NCBI RefSeq assembly: GCF_008831285.2
Contig: NC_045149.1
Coordinates: 870,001-934,000, forward strand
DNA from: Nymphaea colorata
Lineage: Eukaryota; Streptophyta; Magnoliopsida; Nymphaeales; Nymphaeaceae
DNA: 64,000 bases
Direction: 5' to 3'
Of the stretch, positions 24,150 to 34,446 are shown one piece after another. The position numbers were made by a program, and so were the translations under genes. The notes below the pieces were generated by a model. The model was not told where the DNA came from and did no database searches. It worked only from the letters and a program-made list of their open reading frames with translations. The first letter of the stretch is position 1. Every line of letters begins with the position of its first letter.

Positions 24150-26640
24150 TGTAGTATTATATTGGTTGGTTATCTGCCCATGAAGATGTTCAAGTGGTCC
24201 AATCTTCTTTTGCTCCGAGACCTTTGTAAGATTTGTACCTTATACTGATCATTATGTGTAACCCTTTGAGGATTTCAGCAAAATGCTTATACATTGGGTG
24301 ATCTTTGAGACATGCAAGGCAGATTGTTGCTTCTGGTTTGTTAAAGGTGGAACCTTTCCACTCGACATGATTCACCTGTGTTTTTTGTTCCTCTAATCCG
24401 AGATGCTTCAAACTATCCTCCAAATAGATCTGTTCACGGCCACATATACTGAGGAACTAGATATTGTATGTAGGCCTGGGTTATCATATGTTGTAGCAAC
24501 CTTTCCTTTTGGTTCTCAACCAGCACTGTGATGATTATTCCACATGGCTTCATTTTATAATATGGTGCAAGGCAGACAGTATGCCATTTGCTCTGTGAAT
24601 CCAGAGATGACCTAGTAGCAGGTTGTAAAAGGGTGGCACATTTCACACAGAAAAGGATAGAGTGCACCATGTAATTGATCCAAAGGTCCAAATTAAGCAT
24701 GCCTTTCATTGTTTGCCTGCCTCGATCAAAGCCAAAAATCCCCATGTTGTTTGGAATGTGATATTCTTCCTTGAGGCCTACGAGCATGTACCACAATATA
24801 TAAGTCATTATTGTGAAACTGGTGTGGCTTGGACAAACCATTATCAATGAAGGTGATAGGGGCATTGGCCATTACTGAATTTACTGTCTGAGAAAGTGTC
24901 TCTGGAGTGGTGCTTGGTTTCAGCTTGATTTTTGCCAATACTTCTTCTAGTACCTGGCAATGTTTTAAGGAAACATTCATCAATTGTAGTACTGACACAT
25001 TGACCGGGACATTAGGAATTTTACTTTCTGCTCTTTCTTTTTCTGTTCAAGAGCATTTAGGCTACTTGACCACTTGCTTGCTTGCCTGACTCTTCCATTC
25101 TAGTGATCCTCTTGGACTGTAAACCAGCTTGAAAATGGGCTTCAGCTCATTATTTCATCTGGTGCGGCCAGCTTATAAGTGATGGCCATTGCAATCATTT
25201 ATTCAGGGGTGCATAGCCAGATGTGGTTTGCAGCAATTGTGTTTACTTCATTCGCTTTATGCTTAGGAAAACGATCAGTCATTAGCTTTGGAGCATCTCT
25301 TTTGGCACTAAACTTTCTTTGTTAATGCACACTTGAATGATGCACTTAGGACTTATGAAAGCATTTGTATAATGTCTCAAGGCTCTATGGAACTTGCAAA
25401 ACTGGTCTTGACATTTACTTCTTATTTTTGGAGGTTCCGCCACCTGGGTAACTGACATAAATTTTGCTTTATGAGAAATATCAAGAGCTCTTCTTTGTCA
25501 TGTTCGATGGGAGTGAATCTTTTACCTTTGGTCTAGCTTTTGGGCCTTATGAAGTTTATACCTCTTGTTCTGCCCTTTTGAATGCCTCTATTTGGTTCTT
25601 TATTGGTAGCTGGCTCAATCTATGAGTTTAAGGCCCCATGGTTGAAGTGCTATATGTCTTTATAGTGAAAGTCGAATGGGCGTGAGCTTTCCGAGATTTC
25701 TTATGTTCTTTCTTGCTTGACAACTGACTGATCTCTTCTTTGAGGTAACCCAACTTCATGGCTCTCTCAATTTTCTCTACATTCCATGTGGGCTCATAAA
25801 AGTTTTTATACTTCTAGGAGATGAGATGGTCTTATATCCTCTTGAAATACTCCAAATATCATGGTGTGTGCACGAACTTTGAACATAGGAGAAACTAACT
25901 ACTCACCACATTTAAGTGTAATCTCGAACTGATTCTCTCAATTCTTGATGAAGGCTCATGAGAGTTTCCAATGTGGATACCGCAGAGAGATTGGCCTCAT
26001 ATTTTTCTATGAAAGCATTGACCACTTCAAAAGGGTACTTCATCGGTGTTTGGTCAACAGTTTTCATATATCACTGGGTGACTTCTCCTTCCAGGCTCCT
26101 AGGGAAGCAAATAAGTAGGGCTTTATTGTTATGGTGGAATCTGCTACATTCAGCAAAGAAGATACCAAGATGGGTATGAGGATTCTTAGTTCCCTTGAAT
26201 TTGCTGAACTTTCTAGGGAGCCCTTCTAGAACCTCATCATCTAGGCCCTCATAGAAGGTTGTGTTTGAGTGAACCTTCTTTCCTCGGTTGTGGATTTTTC
26301 TCACAACCTTTTCATTTGCTTGATTCAAGATTGTATGGGGTCAGGAGTTCTTCTAGTGGAGTTTTCTAATACTATACCTCTTTCATTGCTTACTTGCTTT
26401 CTTGCCACATCATTGTCATTGTTTCTTGTTTCTCTTGCTTGAGAGCAATCAAGATTATTTCTTTATATGTGCATTGTGATTTTTTGTACTTGGTTCTTAC
26501 ATCATTTGATGAATTATTTGTCTAATAACTCCTAAGAGTATCAATTCAACTTCTCTGCCTGTTCTAGTTTCTTTATTGGCATTGTCACTAACATTGGTTC
26601 TCTTGGGAGGCATATTGGTTTGTCAATTGTTTTGCTTTTA
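24150..26640 (-). mobile_element. Decayed Tat-like Ty3/gypsy, gag and protease region
   Basis: On the minus strand the frame at 26,328-26,071 reads LPRKFSKFKGTKNPHTHLG and then LICFPRSLEGEVTQ, the hallmark start of a plant gypsy gag domain (KFxGTxNPxxHL ... LFPRSLEG). Further along, 24,998-24,726 contains ITFIDNGLSKPHQFHNNDLY, the pre-protease segment seen in Tat/Athila-type elements. The frame from 24,865 gives a degraded protease-like region ending in SLDSQSKWHTVCLAPYYKMK. At about 24,220-24,190 a KGLGAKE remnant suggests the glycine-rich linker. RT, RNase H and integrase do not follow to the left. Several stops and frameshifts separate the pieces, so nothing is functional. The stretch 26,640-26,958, before the copia LTR, probably holds this element's 5' untranslated sequence. 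Confidence 0.75.
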
Positions 26641-26963
26641 CCTATTAGAAACAGAGTATTAGTTAGGGAACAATGAGGATATGAGATGGCTCAAGAAGCA
26701 CATGACACATAATAAAGAGGAGAATCAGAAGCCAGAAATTTATTTATCCAAAATGTTTTGGAGTATAAGATTAGACTGAACGACAACAAGGACTATGAGC
26801 GACACTCCACCACCACCACGTGTACAATCTAGATCTAGTAGGTTGACCGTGACCAAGATAGTCCCTCTATATAGCTGCCAATTTGCTGCTACCAAGTTGT
26901 TGATGTTATTTTAATCATCAACCCCAGATGCCGAATGATGATAGTGGGATCCCCTTTTGAGAC

Positions 26964-27250
26964 CGTTGATAACTATATGTTTGGGTCGGGTTTGGGTCCA
27001 GACCCGACCCGTTACTGTGTCTCCTAAATATGTCTTGTAACCCTAACTTTTGATTATGAATGAAATTAAGTGAGCGAGAGAGTGACTAACAGCTAGTGGG
27101 CATTGGAATCATCTCCGTCGTGGTTTTTCTTCCCTCGAGTCAAAGGTTTGCCACGTTACATTCATCTTCATTTTCTACTGCCCTCAATGGTTTGCAACGT
27201 TACATTCATCTTCATTTTCTACTGCCCTACTTGATTCTACCATTTCAACA
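26964..27250 (+). repeat. 5' LTR of the outer copia
   Basis: Starts CGTTGATAAC (TG decayed to CG) and ends CATTTCAACA directly against the primer site. It pairs with the right LTR over most of its length, sharing the GGGTCGGGTTTGGGTCCA block and the CCCTAA(C/T)TTTTxATTATxAATGAA block. It is about 51 bp longer than its partner because a 44-bp unit (27,145-27,188) is repeated at 27,189. That duplication arose after insertion or during the last replication. Confidence 0.9.
27145..27228. repeat. 44-bp tandem duplication inside the 5' LTR
   Basis: The unit beginning GGTTTGCCACGTTACATTC (27,145) is repeated from 27,189 as GGTTTGCAACGTTACATTC and matches through CTACTGCCCT. The right LTR has only one copy. 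Confidence 0.85.
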
Positions 27251-27263
27251 TGGTATCAGAGCC
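27251..27263 (+). other. Primer binding site of the outer copia
   Basis: TGGTATCAGAGCC abuts the last base of the 5' LTR. It is complementary to the 3' end of plant initiator methionine tRNA, the standard primer for minus-strand DNA synthesis in copia elements. Confidence 0.9.
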
Positions 27264-28038
27264 CGCCATTGCCAGTGTTGTTCCTATATGAGAACGCTGC
27301 CCACCGTCTGATGTTGAAGTCGTTCGCCGTCGATTGAGCTGCAAGGCGTCTACTGTTTGTTGTTCACCTAAGTCACACTGCGTCCAACTAAACTACATAG
27401 GGTCGAAGCCGTTCACCGTTTACCACTCCACTGTCTGCCTTGCTATCGCTACTGCTGGAACAGTAGCTACCATCGCCTTTGTGCTCGAGTTGTATGTCCG
27501 CCTGAGTTGCTGCCAACGCCTGAACAACAGACACCACCGTGCTACCGCTAGAGTTGCTGCCAGTAGCTACTACCCATCTGAATAAAGCTACCACCTCCTG
27601 TCAGAATAGAGGTACCGCTTGTTCATGCAAGCTGTCGCGAGCCTTTGCTTGAGCTTGCTATGTCGCCCAACCCCTCTGCAGTTGACCGAGGTATCGCCCA
27701 ACTTTGTTGTCGCCGAGGTGTTGCCCAACCCCTCTGCCGTCACTCAACTCTACTGTCGCTCCAGGTGTCACCCAACCTCTCTGTTGTCGCTCGAGGTGTC
27801 GCCTGACCTCTCTGCTATGTCGCCCGACCCCTCTTCTCAGCCACAGTCTCTCACCCCGTCACCTGGATAACCTCCTTCTGTGCAGCCTCTTACCCAGCCT
27901 TCTGTGCAGCTGTCATTGTCTGTGCAGTTGTTGTTTGTTTAGCTTTTGCCTGAAGGAACCTCTTGTGTTGCAATCTGCACTAGTGCATGTCACAGGCGTA
28001 CTCTCTTGGATTCTTGATTGTTCAATAACTGCATTGTG

Positions 28039-28732
28039 ATGGTGGAATCTGCTTCATCAGCTGTTAGAAATGACTGTGTGGATGTCGGGGCCTCGAAAAC
28101 TAAAAGTATTCTGGTTCAAGTCACTATTATTAGACTTACCAAGGATAATTACATGCGTTGGCTTGCTGCCATTATTATGGGAGTTGCCGGTCATGGACGG
28201 ATTGCCTATATCAATGGAAGAAAGGCTGAACCACTCGCAACAAATCCAGTATGGGACACATGGTTCCTTGAAGACAATCAGGTTAAGACTTGGATTGTCA
28301 ATTCTATGTCTTCGGATATTCAACCTCTTATCCTTGGTAAGAGGACTGCTCGAGACATGTGGGTAATCTTAGAGCAAATGTATGGTCAAAAGAAAAAGGA
28401 TGTTCGTGTGTATCAGTTGATGAAGGATGTATATGCTCTATGGCAAGGTGATAGGCTGGTTGCTGATTTTTATGCTGCCTTGAAATCTAAGTGGGAAGAA
28501 TTAGACTATTATAGACTATTATACTGATGATGTTTGGAGCTGCCCTCAAGACCAAACTTTATACTAGACCAAGGAATGGAATAACAAGATATTTGTGCTT
28601 CCAGGCGACCTGAATGATGATTTTGAGGGCATAAAAATCCAAATCCTCAATTCAGGAGATATGTTCAGCAATTGAAGCCGTCTACTCTCGTATTGAAGCC
28701 AAAGAGCAGCAACATCTTAGCATGTCAGGGAA
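28039..28732 (+). pseudogene. Copia gag, N-terminal part (outer element)
   Basis: The frame from ATG 28,039 has the usual copia gag pattern: LTKDNYMRWLAAIIMGVAGH (the LxxxNYxxW motif), then INGRKAEP, VWDTWFLEDNQVKTWIVNSM and ARDMWVILEQMYG. It runs to a stop at 28,527; the remaining gag up to the zinc knuckle is out of frame. The product would form the virus-like particle. The 27,264-28,038 stretch before it is untranslated leader, with overlapping open frames that look like CT-rich noise. Confidence 0.85.
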
Positions 28733-29164
28733 GTGTCTTGTTCCTTAGGTAATGAGCGGTCTGCACTGGTTAGCCGGGGCCCTATGGGGTCTCTTTGTTC
28801 TTCCCAAAAATGTGCTCATTGCAAGAAAACTAGTCATACTATTGAGTTTTGTTGGGATCTTCATCCCAAGAAAAAACATAACCAAAAACCAAACTCTAGT
28901 GGGAAGAAACCTACTAATTCTGGCGTTTCCAAGACTACTGGTGAGAAGCAAAAAATTTCCACTAATCAGATCACCGAGCTTCGTGCTTATTTGAGTCTCA
29001 TTGAGACACAACGAGATGAGTCATCAGATGACGTGAAGTTCAACCGTCAGCCTGGCGAGTCATTAGACGATGCGAAGGTCATCCATGCTCTTGCGATCTG
29101 TTGTGAAGAAGGTAATTCTTGTGTGGGAGAATGGAATGTTGACACTGGTGCATGCACCACATAA
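28733..29164 (+). pseudogene. Copia zinc knuckle and protease start (outer element)
   Basis: This frame carries a nucleic-acid-binding knuckle, CAHCKKTSHTIEFC (28,811-28,852), a perfect C-x2-C-x4-H-x4-C. About 95 residues later comes the protease active site as NVDTGACTT. The frame then hits TAA at 29,162. A shift of frame at this point would restore a typical copia continuation, so a small indel lies within the active-site region. The protease is interrupted at 29,253-29,257 by the nested copia insertion. Confidence 0.9.
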
Positions 29165-29257
29165 CCGAAAATGCCAAGATTTTTCATGAGTATAAGCTCT
29201 CTTCTGGCCAAGATCGAGTGTCCCTTGCTGATGGCTCCTCTATTATGGTGGCTGGCC

Positions 29258-29635
29258 TGATAAAATTCAAGCATAGAAAATATAAGTCACTCACGATTTA
29301 ACGTGGTTTGGAGTATTGTTCTCCTACATCCAAGACGATCCTCTCTCACCTTGTCTCACTAGGTGAGGTTCCATTATTATATATAGGAAATGTTACATCA
29401 AGCCAATCTTGGAAAGATATCTTTCCTTTGGTTTACAAATTAATTGATTCATGCGTAGGGATTTAATTCCCTTTGCAGGTTTGGCAGCTTTCCTTTTCTT
29501 GTTGTTGTAGTCAAGGGATCGTTGTTTTCCATTTTCCTTAACTTTTTTTCCTTTTTATGAGAATGATTTTGTCTATGTAATGCGTTTTCAGAATCAGCTC
29601 CAGATTGGGTGCTTGTTTGATATGATATGCTAACA
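29258..29635 (-). repeat. 3' LTR of the nested copia
   Basis: On the minus strand it starts TGTTAGCATATCA and ends GAATTTTATCA. It is 378 bp, 20 bp longer than the other LTR, the main difference being a T-rich segment near 29,547. The polyprotein frame enters this LTR and stops at 29,449. Confidence 0.93.
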
Positions 29636-30480
29636 TACCCCCTCAAACTCAATTGTCCTGAACGAACATTGAGTTTGAACCATCCTCGAACAAAGGCACC
29701 TGTGTGTAGAGCTTTGGTGAGAGGATCCGCCAATTGATGAGAGGCAGGAATGTGTCTTCTAGAGAGTTGTCTATGGGCAACAATATCTCGAACGAAGTGT
29801 ACATCTAATTCAATATGTTTACTTTTTTTATGAAGAACCAGATTTGTCGTCATACAGGTGGTACTAATGTTGTCGCACCAAAGAAGTGGTGGTTCTAAAA
29901 GAGAGATGCCCATATCTTGTAACAAGTATTTAAGCCAAAGGACCTCTACAGCAGTGTTGGCGTTTGCCTGGTACTTAGCTTCAGTGGAGGATCGGGTGAT
30001 AGAGGGTTGTTTCTTCGAACTCTTAGAGATCAAATTCCAGCCAATGAAGATAGCATAGGCCCCAGTGGATTTGCAATTGTCTAGACATCCAACCCAGTCT
30101 GCATCAGAGTAAGCATGTAGGTGAGTTGACAAGTTTTGGTTGAGGAGAAGGCCATGATGGACGGTGGCTTTAACATAGCGTAATATGTGTTTTACAGCAT
30201 TCCAGTTTTCAGTCGTAGGAGTGTGCATGAATTGACACACTTTATTGACTGCATAGGATAGATTAGGTCTAGTGATGGTGAGATATTGAAGGGCCCCAAC
30301 ACTTTCGTGATAAAGAGTGGCTTCTGGAAAGGGTGTTCCAACCTTTGTTAGTGAGGAATTTGCCGATAAAGGCATAGAGATAGGCTTGGCACCAGTCATA
30401 TTTGTCCAAGGTAAAAATGTCAATAATATACTTTTTTTGTGAGAGAAGCAATCCTTCTGACGTTGGAATGGCCTGAACAC
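29449..30480 (-). pseudogene. RT thumb and RNase H of nested copia, open into the LTR
   Basis: This 343-codon frame covers the C-terminal third of the copia polyprotein. It contains YLTITRPNLSYAVNKVCQFM, the connection segment, then the RNase H motifs HAYSDADWVG, SSTEAKYQA, LWCDNISTTCM and HIELDVHFVRD. It runs without a stop across the polypurine tract (QLSLRG) and about 190 bp into the LTR. The RNase H aspartate in SDADW and the glutamate in STEAKY are present. The start given is the first methionine; the true polyprotein would begin far upstream. It is the best preserved coding part of the element. Confidence 0.9.
29636..29650 (-). other. Polypurine tract of the nested copia
   Basis: Read on the minus strand, GAGTTTGAGGGGGTA immediately precedes the TGTTAGC start of the 3' LTR. 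Its position and purine content suit the plus-strand priming site of an LTR retrotransposon. Confidence 0.85.
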
Positions 30481-31303
30481 CCAAGAAATAATGTAAAGGA
30501 CCGAGATCTTTGAGAGAGAAGGTTGTACTAAGACGATGAATCAACTTAGTAACTTGATCAGTAGAGTTCCCGGCGATTAGGATACCATCGACATAAACCA
30601 TGATAAAGATCCTAACCTAATATGTAGTTAAGATGAACAATGAGTTGTCAGCGTGAGACATTTTAAAACCCATATGCAGTAGTGACTGACTTAGGCAGTG
30701 ATACCAGGCTCTTGGGGCTTGCTTCAGTCCATAGAGTGCTTTATGAAGTTTGCACACATAACCTGGATGATTTTGATATTCAAATCCCAGAAGTTGAGCC
30801 ATATATACGTCTTCAGTAAAATCCCCATGAAAAAACGCATTATTAATGTTGATCTGTTTTATAGGCCAACGAAGAGAAGTAGCGAGTGATAAAACCATGC
30901 ATACAATAGCTAGCTTTACAACAGGGCTGAATGTTTCAGAATAGTCTATGCCTTCAATTTGATCATAGCCTTTGGTGACCAGTCAAGCTTTGTAACGTTC
31001 CAAAGTTCCATCAGCTTTGCATTTAATATTGAAGATCCATTTGCACCCAATAATGGTAAAGGTCTGGTCAGGTGGAACAGAAGTCCATGTTCCATTTTGA
31101 TGAATGGCTTGCATCTCCTTTGCCAGAGCCTCTTGCCAATAGGCTGTCTTGAGGGCTTGAACATAAGTTCTTGGTTCCTGGTCGTTGTAATATTGGGTGA
31201 CAAGAGCAGTGAGAAGTGGGTAGGCTGTTGAAAATGAGGATTTTGGTCTTCTCATACCATCTTGGGAGCGGGTGATTATGCTATGGCTTCGAAGAGGGGG
31301 CAC
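30269..31303 (-). pseudogene. Reverse transcriptase of nested copia, catalytic residues lost
   Basis: Frames at 31,303-30,983, 30,898-30,617 and 30,601-30,269 together span copia RT: WQEALAKEMQAIHQNGTW, GCKWIFNIKCKADGTLERYK, then [42 protein letters not shown] and DLGPLHYFLGVQA. The family's QLDVNNAF is QININNAF here (Asp to Asn) and YVDD is YVDG (second Asp to Gly). These are two of the three metal-binding aspartates, so the enzyme would be dead even without the stops near 30,613 and 30,930. Confidence 0.9.
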
Positions 31304-31551
31304 GGCTGTAGGTGGAGGGATGGCTGACTCATCGAGTATAAGAGGTATAGCTGGAGTGGCATTTGGGTCATGTGTAGGGTTGGGTTGAGATGATGGTGGT
31401 GGCTGATTTGAGATAGAGTTGCATTGTGGGAGGTATCATAGGTAAAAAAAATGGGTATTGGTGTGGTGGTACGATGAGTATCATGGAGTTGGTTTGGTTG
31501 TTCGAGAAATGAAAAATTTGGTAGTTGTTGCTCTGGTGTTATCTTTCCTTG

Positions 31552-32424
31552 CTATTTTAAAGCAGTTTTTGGCACTATGGCCCATTTTATCACAAAACTG
31601 ACATATAATTCAATTTCTTCCACCGTAATCAGATCTACCATGTCCGAAATCAGACCTGCCTCGGCCTTTAGTACGGCCCCTTTGGAGCGTTGAGGGCTGT
31701 CTTCTGTCAAAATTTTCCCTAACTGCTGAATATGGTGGGGCATAATGAGCAGCAAGGGCAAACGTTTCATGCTCAAGATCTTGTTCTTTAGGTTGCATCT
31801 CTTGTGTGGGAAGAAGGCCGTGCAAATCACTGAGAGATATTTGATCTACACGAGTGGTCAGAGATGTTTTGAAGGCTGAGTATTCTCGAGGAAGTCCTCT
31901 GAGGATATGCATAATTAAATCTTCCTCTTCTACTGGCTTTGAAGCAACAACGAGTTTGTGAGCCAACATCTTGGCTTTATAGAAATAGTCATCCATAGTT
32001 AAGTTCCCTTTCCGAAGTCCTTGCAGTTGTTCCGTGAGTTGCAAGATTCTTGAGATCGAGAATGGGCAGCATAGGACCTTTTAAGAGCAGTCCATACTTC
32101 ATATGACGTTTTAAGCCCAACAACTTGTGCAAGTACTATTTCTGACAGTGAATAAATAATACAACTTAAAAGAAGTTGGTCTTGTTTCATCCACGTCACA
32201 TATTCAAGATTAATGGATTGGGATTTTCCATCACTACTGGTGATATATTGATTTGGACAAGGTTTAGAGCCATCAATGAACCCAAACAAATCATATGAAT
32301 ATAGCAGAGGTAGCAATTGAGATTCCCATAATAGAAACTTGTTTGCACTCAACTTGATGTTCAAATATTGTTGTAGAGTAGTACCTTGCAATGACGTCCT
32401 TGTTAGATCTCCGTTTGACGCCAT
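31552..32424 (-). pseudogene. Gag of nested copia with zinc knuckle
   Basis: The ATG at 32,424 opens a copia gag: LSANKFLLWESQLLPLL, FIDGSKPCP, WMKQDQLLLSCIIYSLSE and TSYEVWTALKRSYA. A frameshift near 32,040 moves the frame to 32,044-31,610, which has LRKGNLTMDDYFYKAKMLAH, EEDLIMHILRGLPREYSAF and an Arg/Gly-rich tail (RGRTKGRGRSDFG). The knuckle CQFCDKMGHSAKNC (31,603-31,562) is intact in C-x2-C-x4-H-x4-C spacing. Apart from the frameshift the gag is well kept. Confidence 0.9.
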
Positions 32425-32953
32425 GGTGAGCCAAGAAGATGAGGATGCCAGCTAATGAAAAATGAGCACTAACCAAAGGACTTAGTATCAGTATCAATAT
32501 TAGATTCAAGCCACCAAAACCGGTAGAAGATGAACTTGAGGAGGCAGCAATGAGATCACACGCCAATACAAAATTGCAGCAGAGTGACGCCGATTTCCAG
32601 TCGATCAAGCTCCAACGCAAGTGAATGCACAGACAACCCAATCAAGTTCAATCAATTTCAAAAGGTTTAAATGACAACAAGGGTCGAAATGATCCACTAG
32701 AGAGACATCGAATCCCAATTCTTAAACAAAAATGGGGAAATATGGGATTCAGTTTCAGTCACCGTAGGAAGTTTAATAGCAACAGTTGGTTGTTCAAAAA
32801 TTCATATCTCCTCAACGCCTGCTCCAAAAATTCTGAAATTTTGCAAGGAGGATCCTCAGATGTAGACGATTCTAAAGAGGCCTTGCTCGACCCCTATCGT
32901 CATCGGAGCTGACAACACTGGCCAAATTTCGTGACTTGTTTCCAACGAACGTA

Positions 32954-32966
32954 TGCTCTGATACCA
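32954..32966 (-). other. Primer binding site of the nested copia
   Basis: On the minus strand TGGTATCAGAGCA follows directly after the LTR end (TTTTATCA). It is the same initiator-methionine tRNA primer type as in the outer element. Confidence 0.9.
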
Positions 32967-33324
32967 TGATAAAATTCAAGCATAGAAAATATAAGTCACT
33001 CATGATTTGACATGGTTCGGAGTATTGTTATCCTACATCCACGACGATCCTCTCTCACCTTATCTCACTAGGTGAGGTTCCATTATTATATATCGGAAAT
33101 GTTATATCAAGTCAATCTTGGAAATATATCTTTCCTTTGGTTTACAAATTGATTGATTCATGCATTGGGATTTAATTCCTTTTGCAGGTTTGATAGTTTT
33201 CCTTTTCTTGTTGTTGTAATCAAGGGATCGTTGATTTCCATTCTCCTTAGCATGATTTTGTCTATGTGATGCGTTTTGAAAATCAGCTACAGATTGGGTG
33301 CTTGTTTGATCTGATATGCTAACA
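32967..33324 (-). repeat. 5' LTR of the nested copia
   Basis: A 358-bp LTR, TGTTAGCATATCAG to TTTTATCA on the minus strand, partner of 29,258-29,635. The CTCACC...CTCACTAGGTGAGG palindromic block is kept in both copies (29,345-29,370 and 33,055-33,075). Confidence 0.93.
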
Positions 33325-33329
33325 TGGCC

Positions 33330-34446
33330 AAGGAAGTCTCTCACTATTGAATAAATTATTGGTTCATAATGCATTGCATGTCCCTCACCTCCCTTTGAGT
33401 CTTTTGTCGATTAGTAAGATTACGAAAGAATTGAACTATGGACTCATTTTTTCTATTGATCGATGTATCTTACAAGACTTAGTGGTAGGGAAGAAGATTG
33501 GGATTGGATTGGTTTCTGAGGAATTGTATCAGCTACCCATGCGTGTTGTTACAGCTCTTTTTAGAGCAATTAGTAGGACAAAGAAGAGTCGAGAAGATCA
33601 TATTCAGCTCATTATGCGGTGGCATGAGAGGCTCAGGCATCTTCCTTTTGTTTTGCTTAGACATTTGTTCCCTGACTGGTTTTCTAATATTAATGTGAAC
33701 TTGTTATCTTGTGAAGTTTGCCATTTGGCCAAATATATCCAGGCATCATACCCTGTTTCTGAAAGTCGTTCTAATACAACATTTGCTTTAATACATTATG
33801 ATGTGAGGGACCTTCTGGAATACGTTATTGTCATGGCTTTCAGTATTTTATTACATTTATAGATGATTATTCTCGGATCACCTTTGTTTACTTGTTGAAG
33901 AATCGTAGTGAAGTTCCTAATGACATCGAAACCTTTATCACTTTTATAGAAGCACAGTTCAGTGCTTCTGTTAAAACCATTTGTTCTGACAATGCACGTG
34001 AATATGTGTGTCATCATGTCAATAGTTTCCTTCAATAAAGGGATTGTTCATGAAACTTCTTGCAGTTATACCCCACCTCAAAATGAGGTTGCTGAACGAA
34101 AAAAAATCACTAGTTGTTGACGAACCCTCCTTTTTCAACGTCATGTCCCAAAGAAATATTGGGAGGATGTTATGCTAACCAGTGCGTATCTAATTAACTA
34201 TATGCCTAGTCAGGTGTTGAATTGCTCTATGTTGCACTCTATGTTAATGGCTGGTCGTGATCCTTTTCCACTTCCACCTCGTGTATTTGGCTGTGTCAGC
34301 TTCATTCACAATCACAGCCCCACTATTAAAAAAGTTGACCCATGGTTCATTAAGGGAGTCTTCCTTGGGTACTCTCCTACTTAGAAAGGATACAAGTATC
34401 TAGACCCTTCGACTGGTCGTATTTATATGACAAAATATGTCATATT
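33330..34446 (+). pseudogene. Copia pre-integrase and integrase (outer element)
   Basis: After the nested insertion the outer polyprotein resumes with NALHVPHLPLSLLSISKIT, the segment between protease and integrase. The pre-integrase zinc region follows (HERLRHLP ... LLSCEVCHLAKY, 33,347-33,862). Integrase core pieces follow in broken frames: FVYLLKNRSEVP, TICSDNAREYV (second catalytic Asp), ETSCSYTPPQNEVAERK (third catalytic Glu region, the family's TPQQNGVAERK), WEDVMLTSAYLINYMPSQ and FGCVSFIHNH. Stops interrupt at about 34,036, 34,118 and 34,382. The enzyme would have joined the element's DNA ends to the host genome. Confidence 0.9.

Larger units (their letters stand above)
29258..33324 (-). 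mobile_element. Nested Ty1/copia lacking protease and integrase
   Basis: A 4,067-bp element on the minus strand is inserted in the protease to pre-integrase region of the outer copia, with target duplication TGGCC (29,253-29,257 and 33,325-33,329). It has LTRs at both ends (33,324-32,967 and 29,635-29,258), a primer site and a polypurine tract. Its coding order on the minus strand is gag (32,424-about 31,610), zinc knuckle (31,603-31,562), then directly the linker and RT from about 31,303, and RNase H to 29,449. The roughly 1.7 kb that should encode protease and integrase is missing. The two catalytic RT aspartates are also changed. It therefore must have moved, if after these losses, with proteins from a relative. 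The LTRs differ at about two dozen positions plus one indel by eye. Confidence 0.95.

Noticed and set aside
28057-28366. Other frames over the copia gag (28,057-28,323 minus, 28,070-28,366 plus)
   Set aside because: They are shadows of the gag frame beginning at 28,039, which carries the recognisable gag motifs.
33102-33374. A 90-codon minus-strand gene at the right end of the nested copia
   Set aside because: It is the LTR copy of the polyprotein tail and lies in the 5' LTR and flank; it is not a separate gene.
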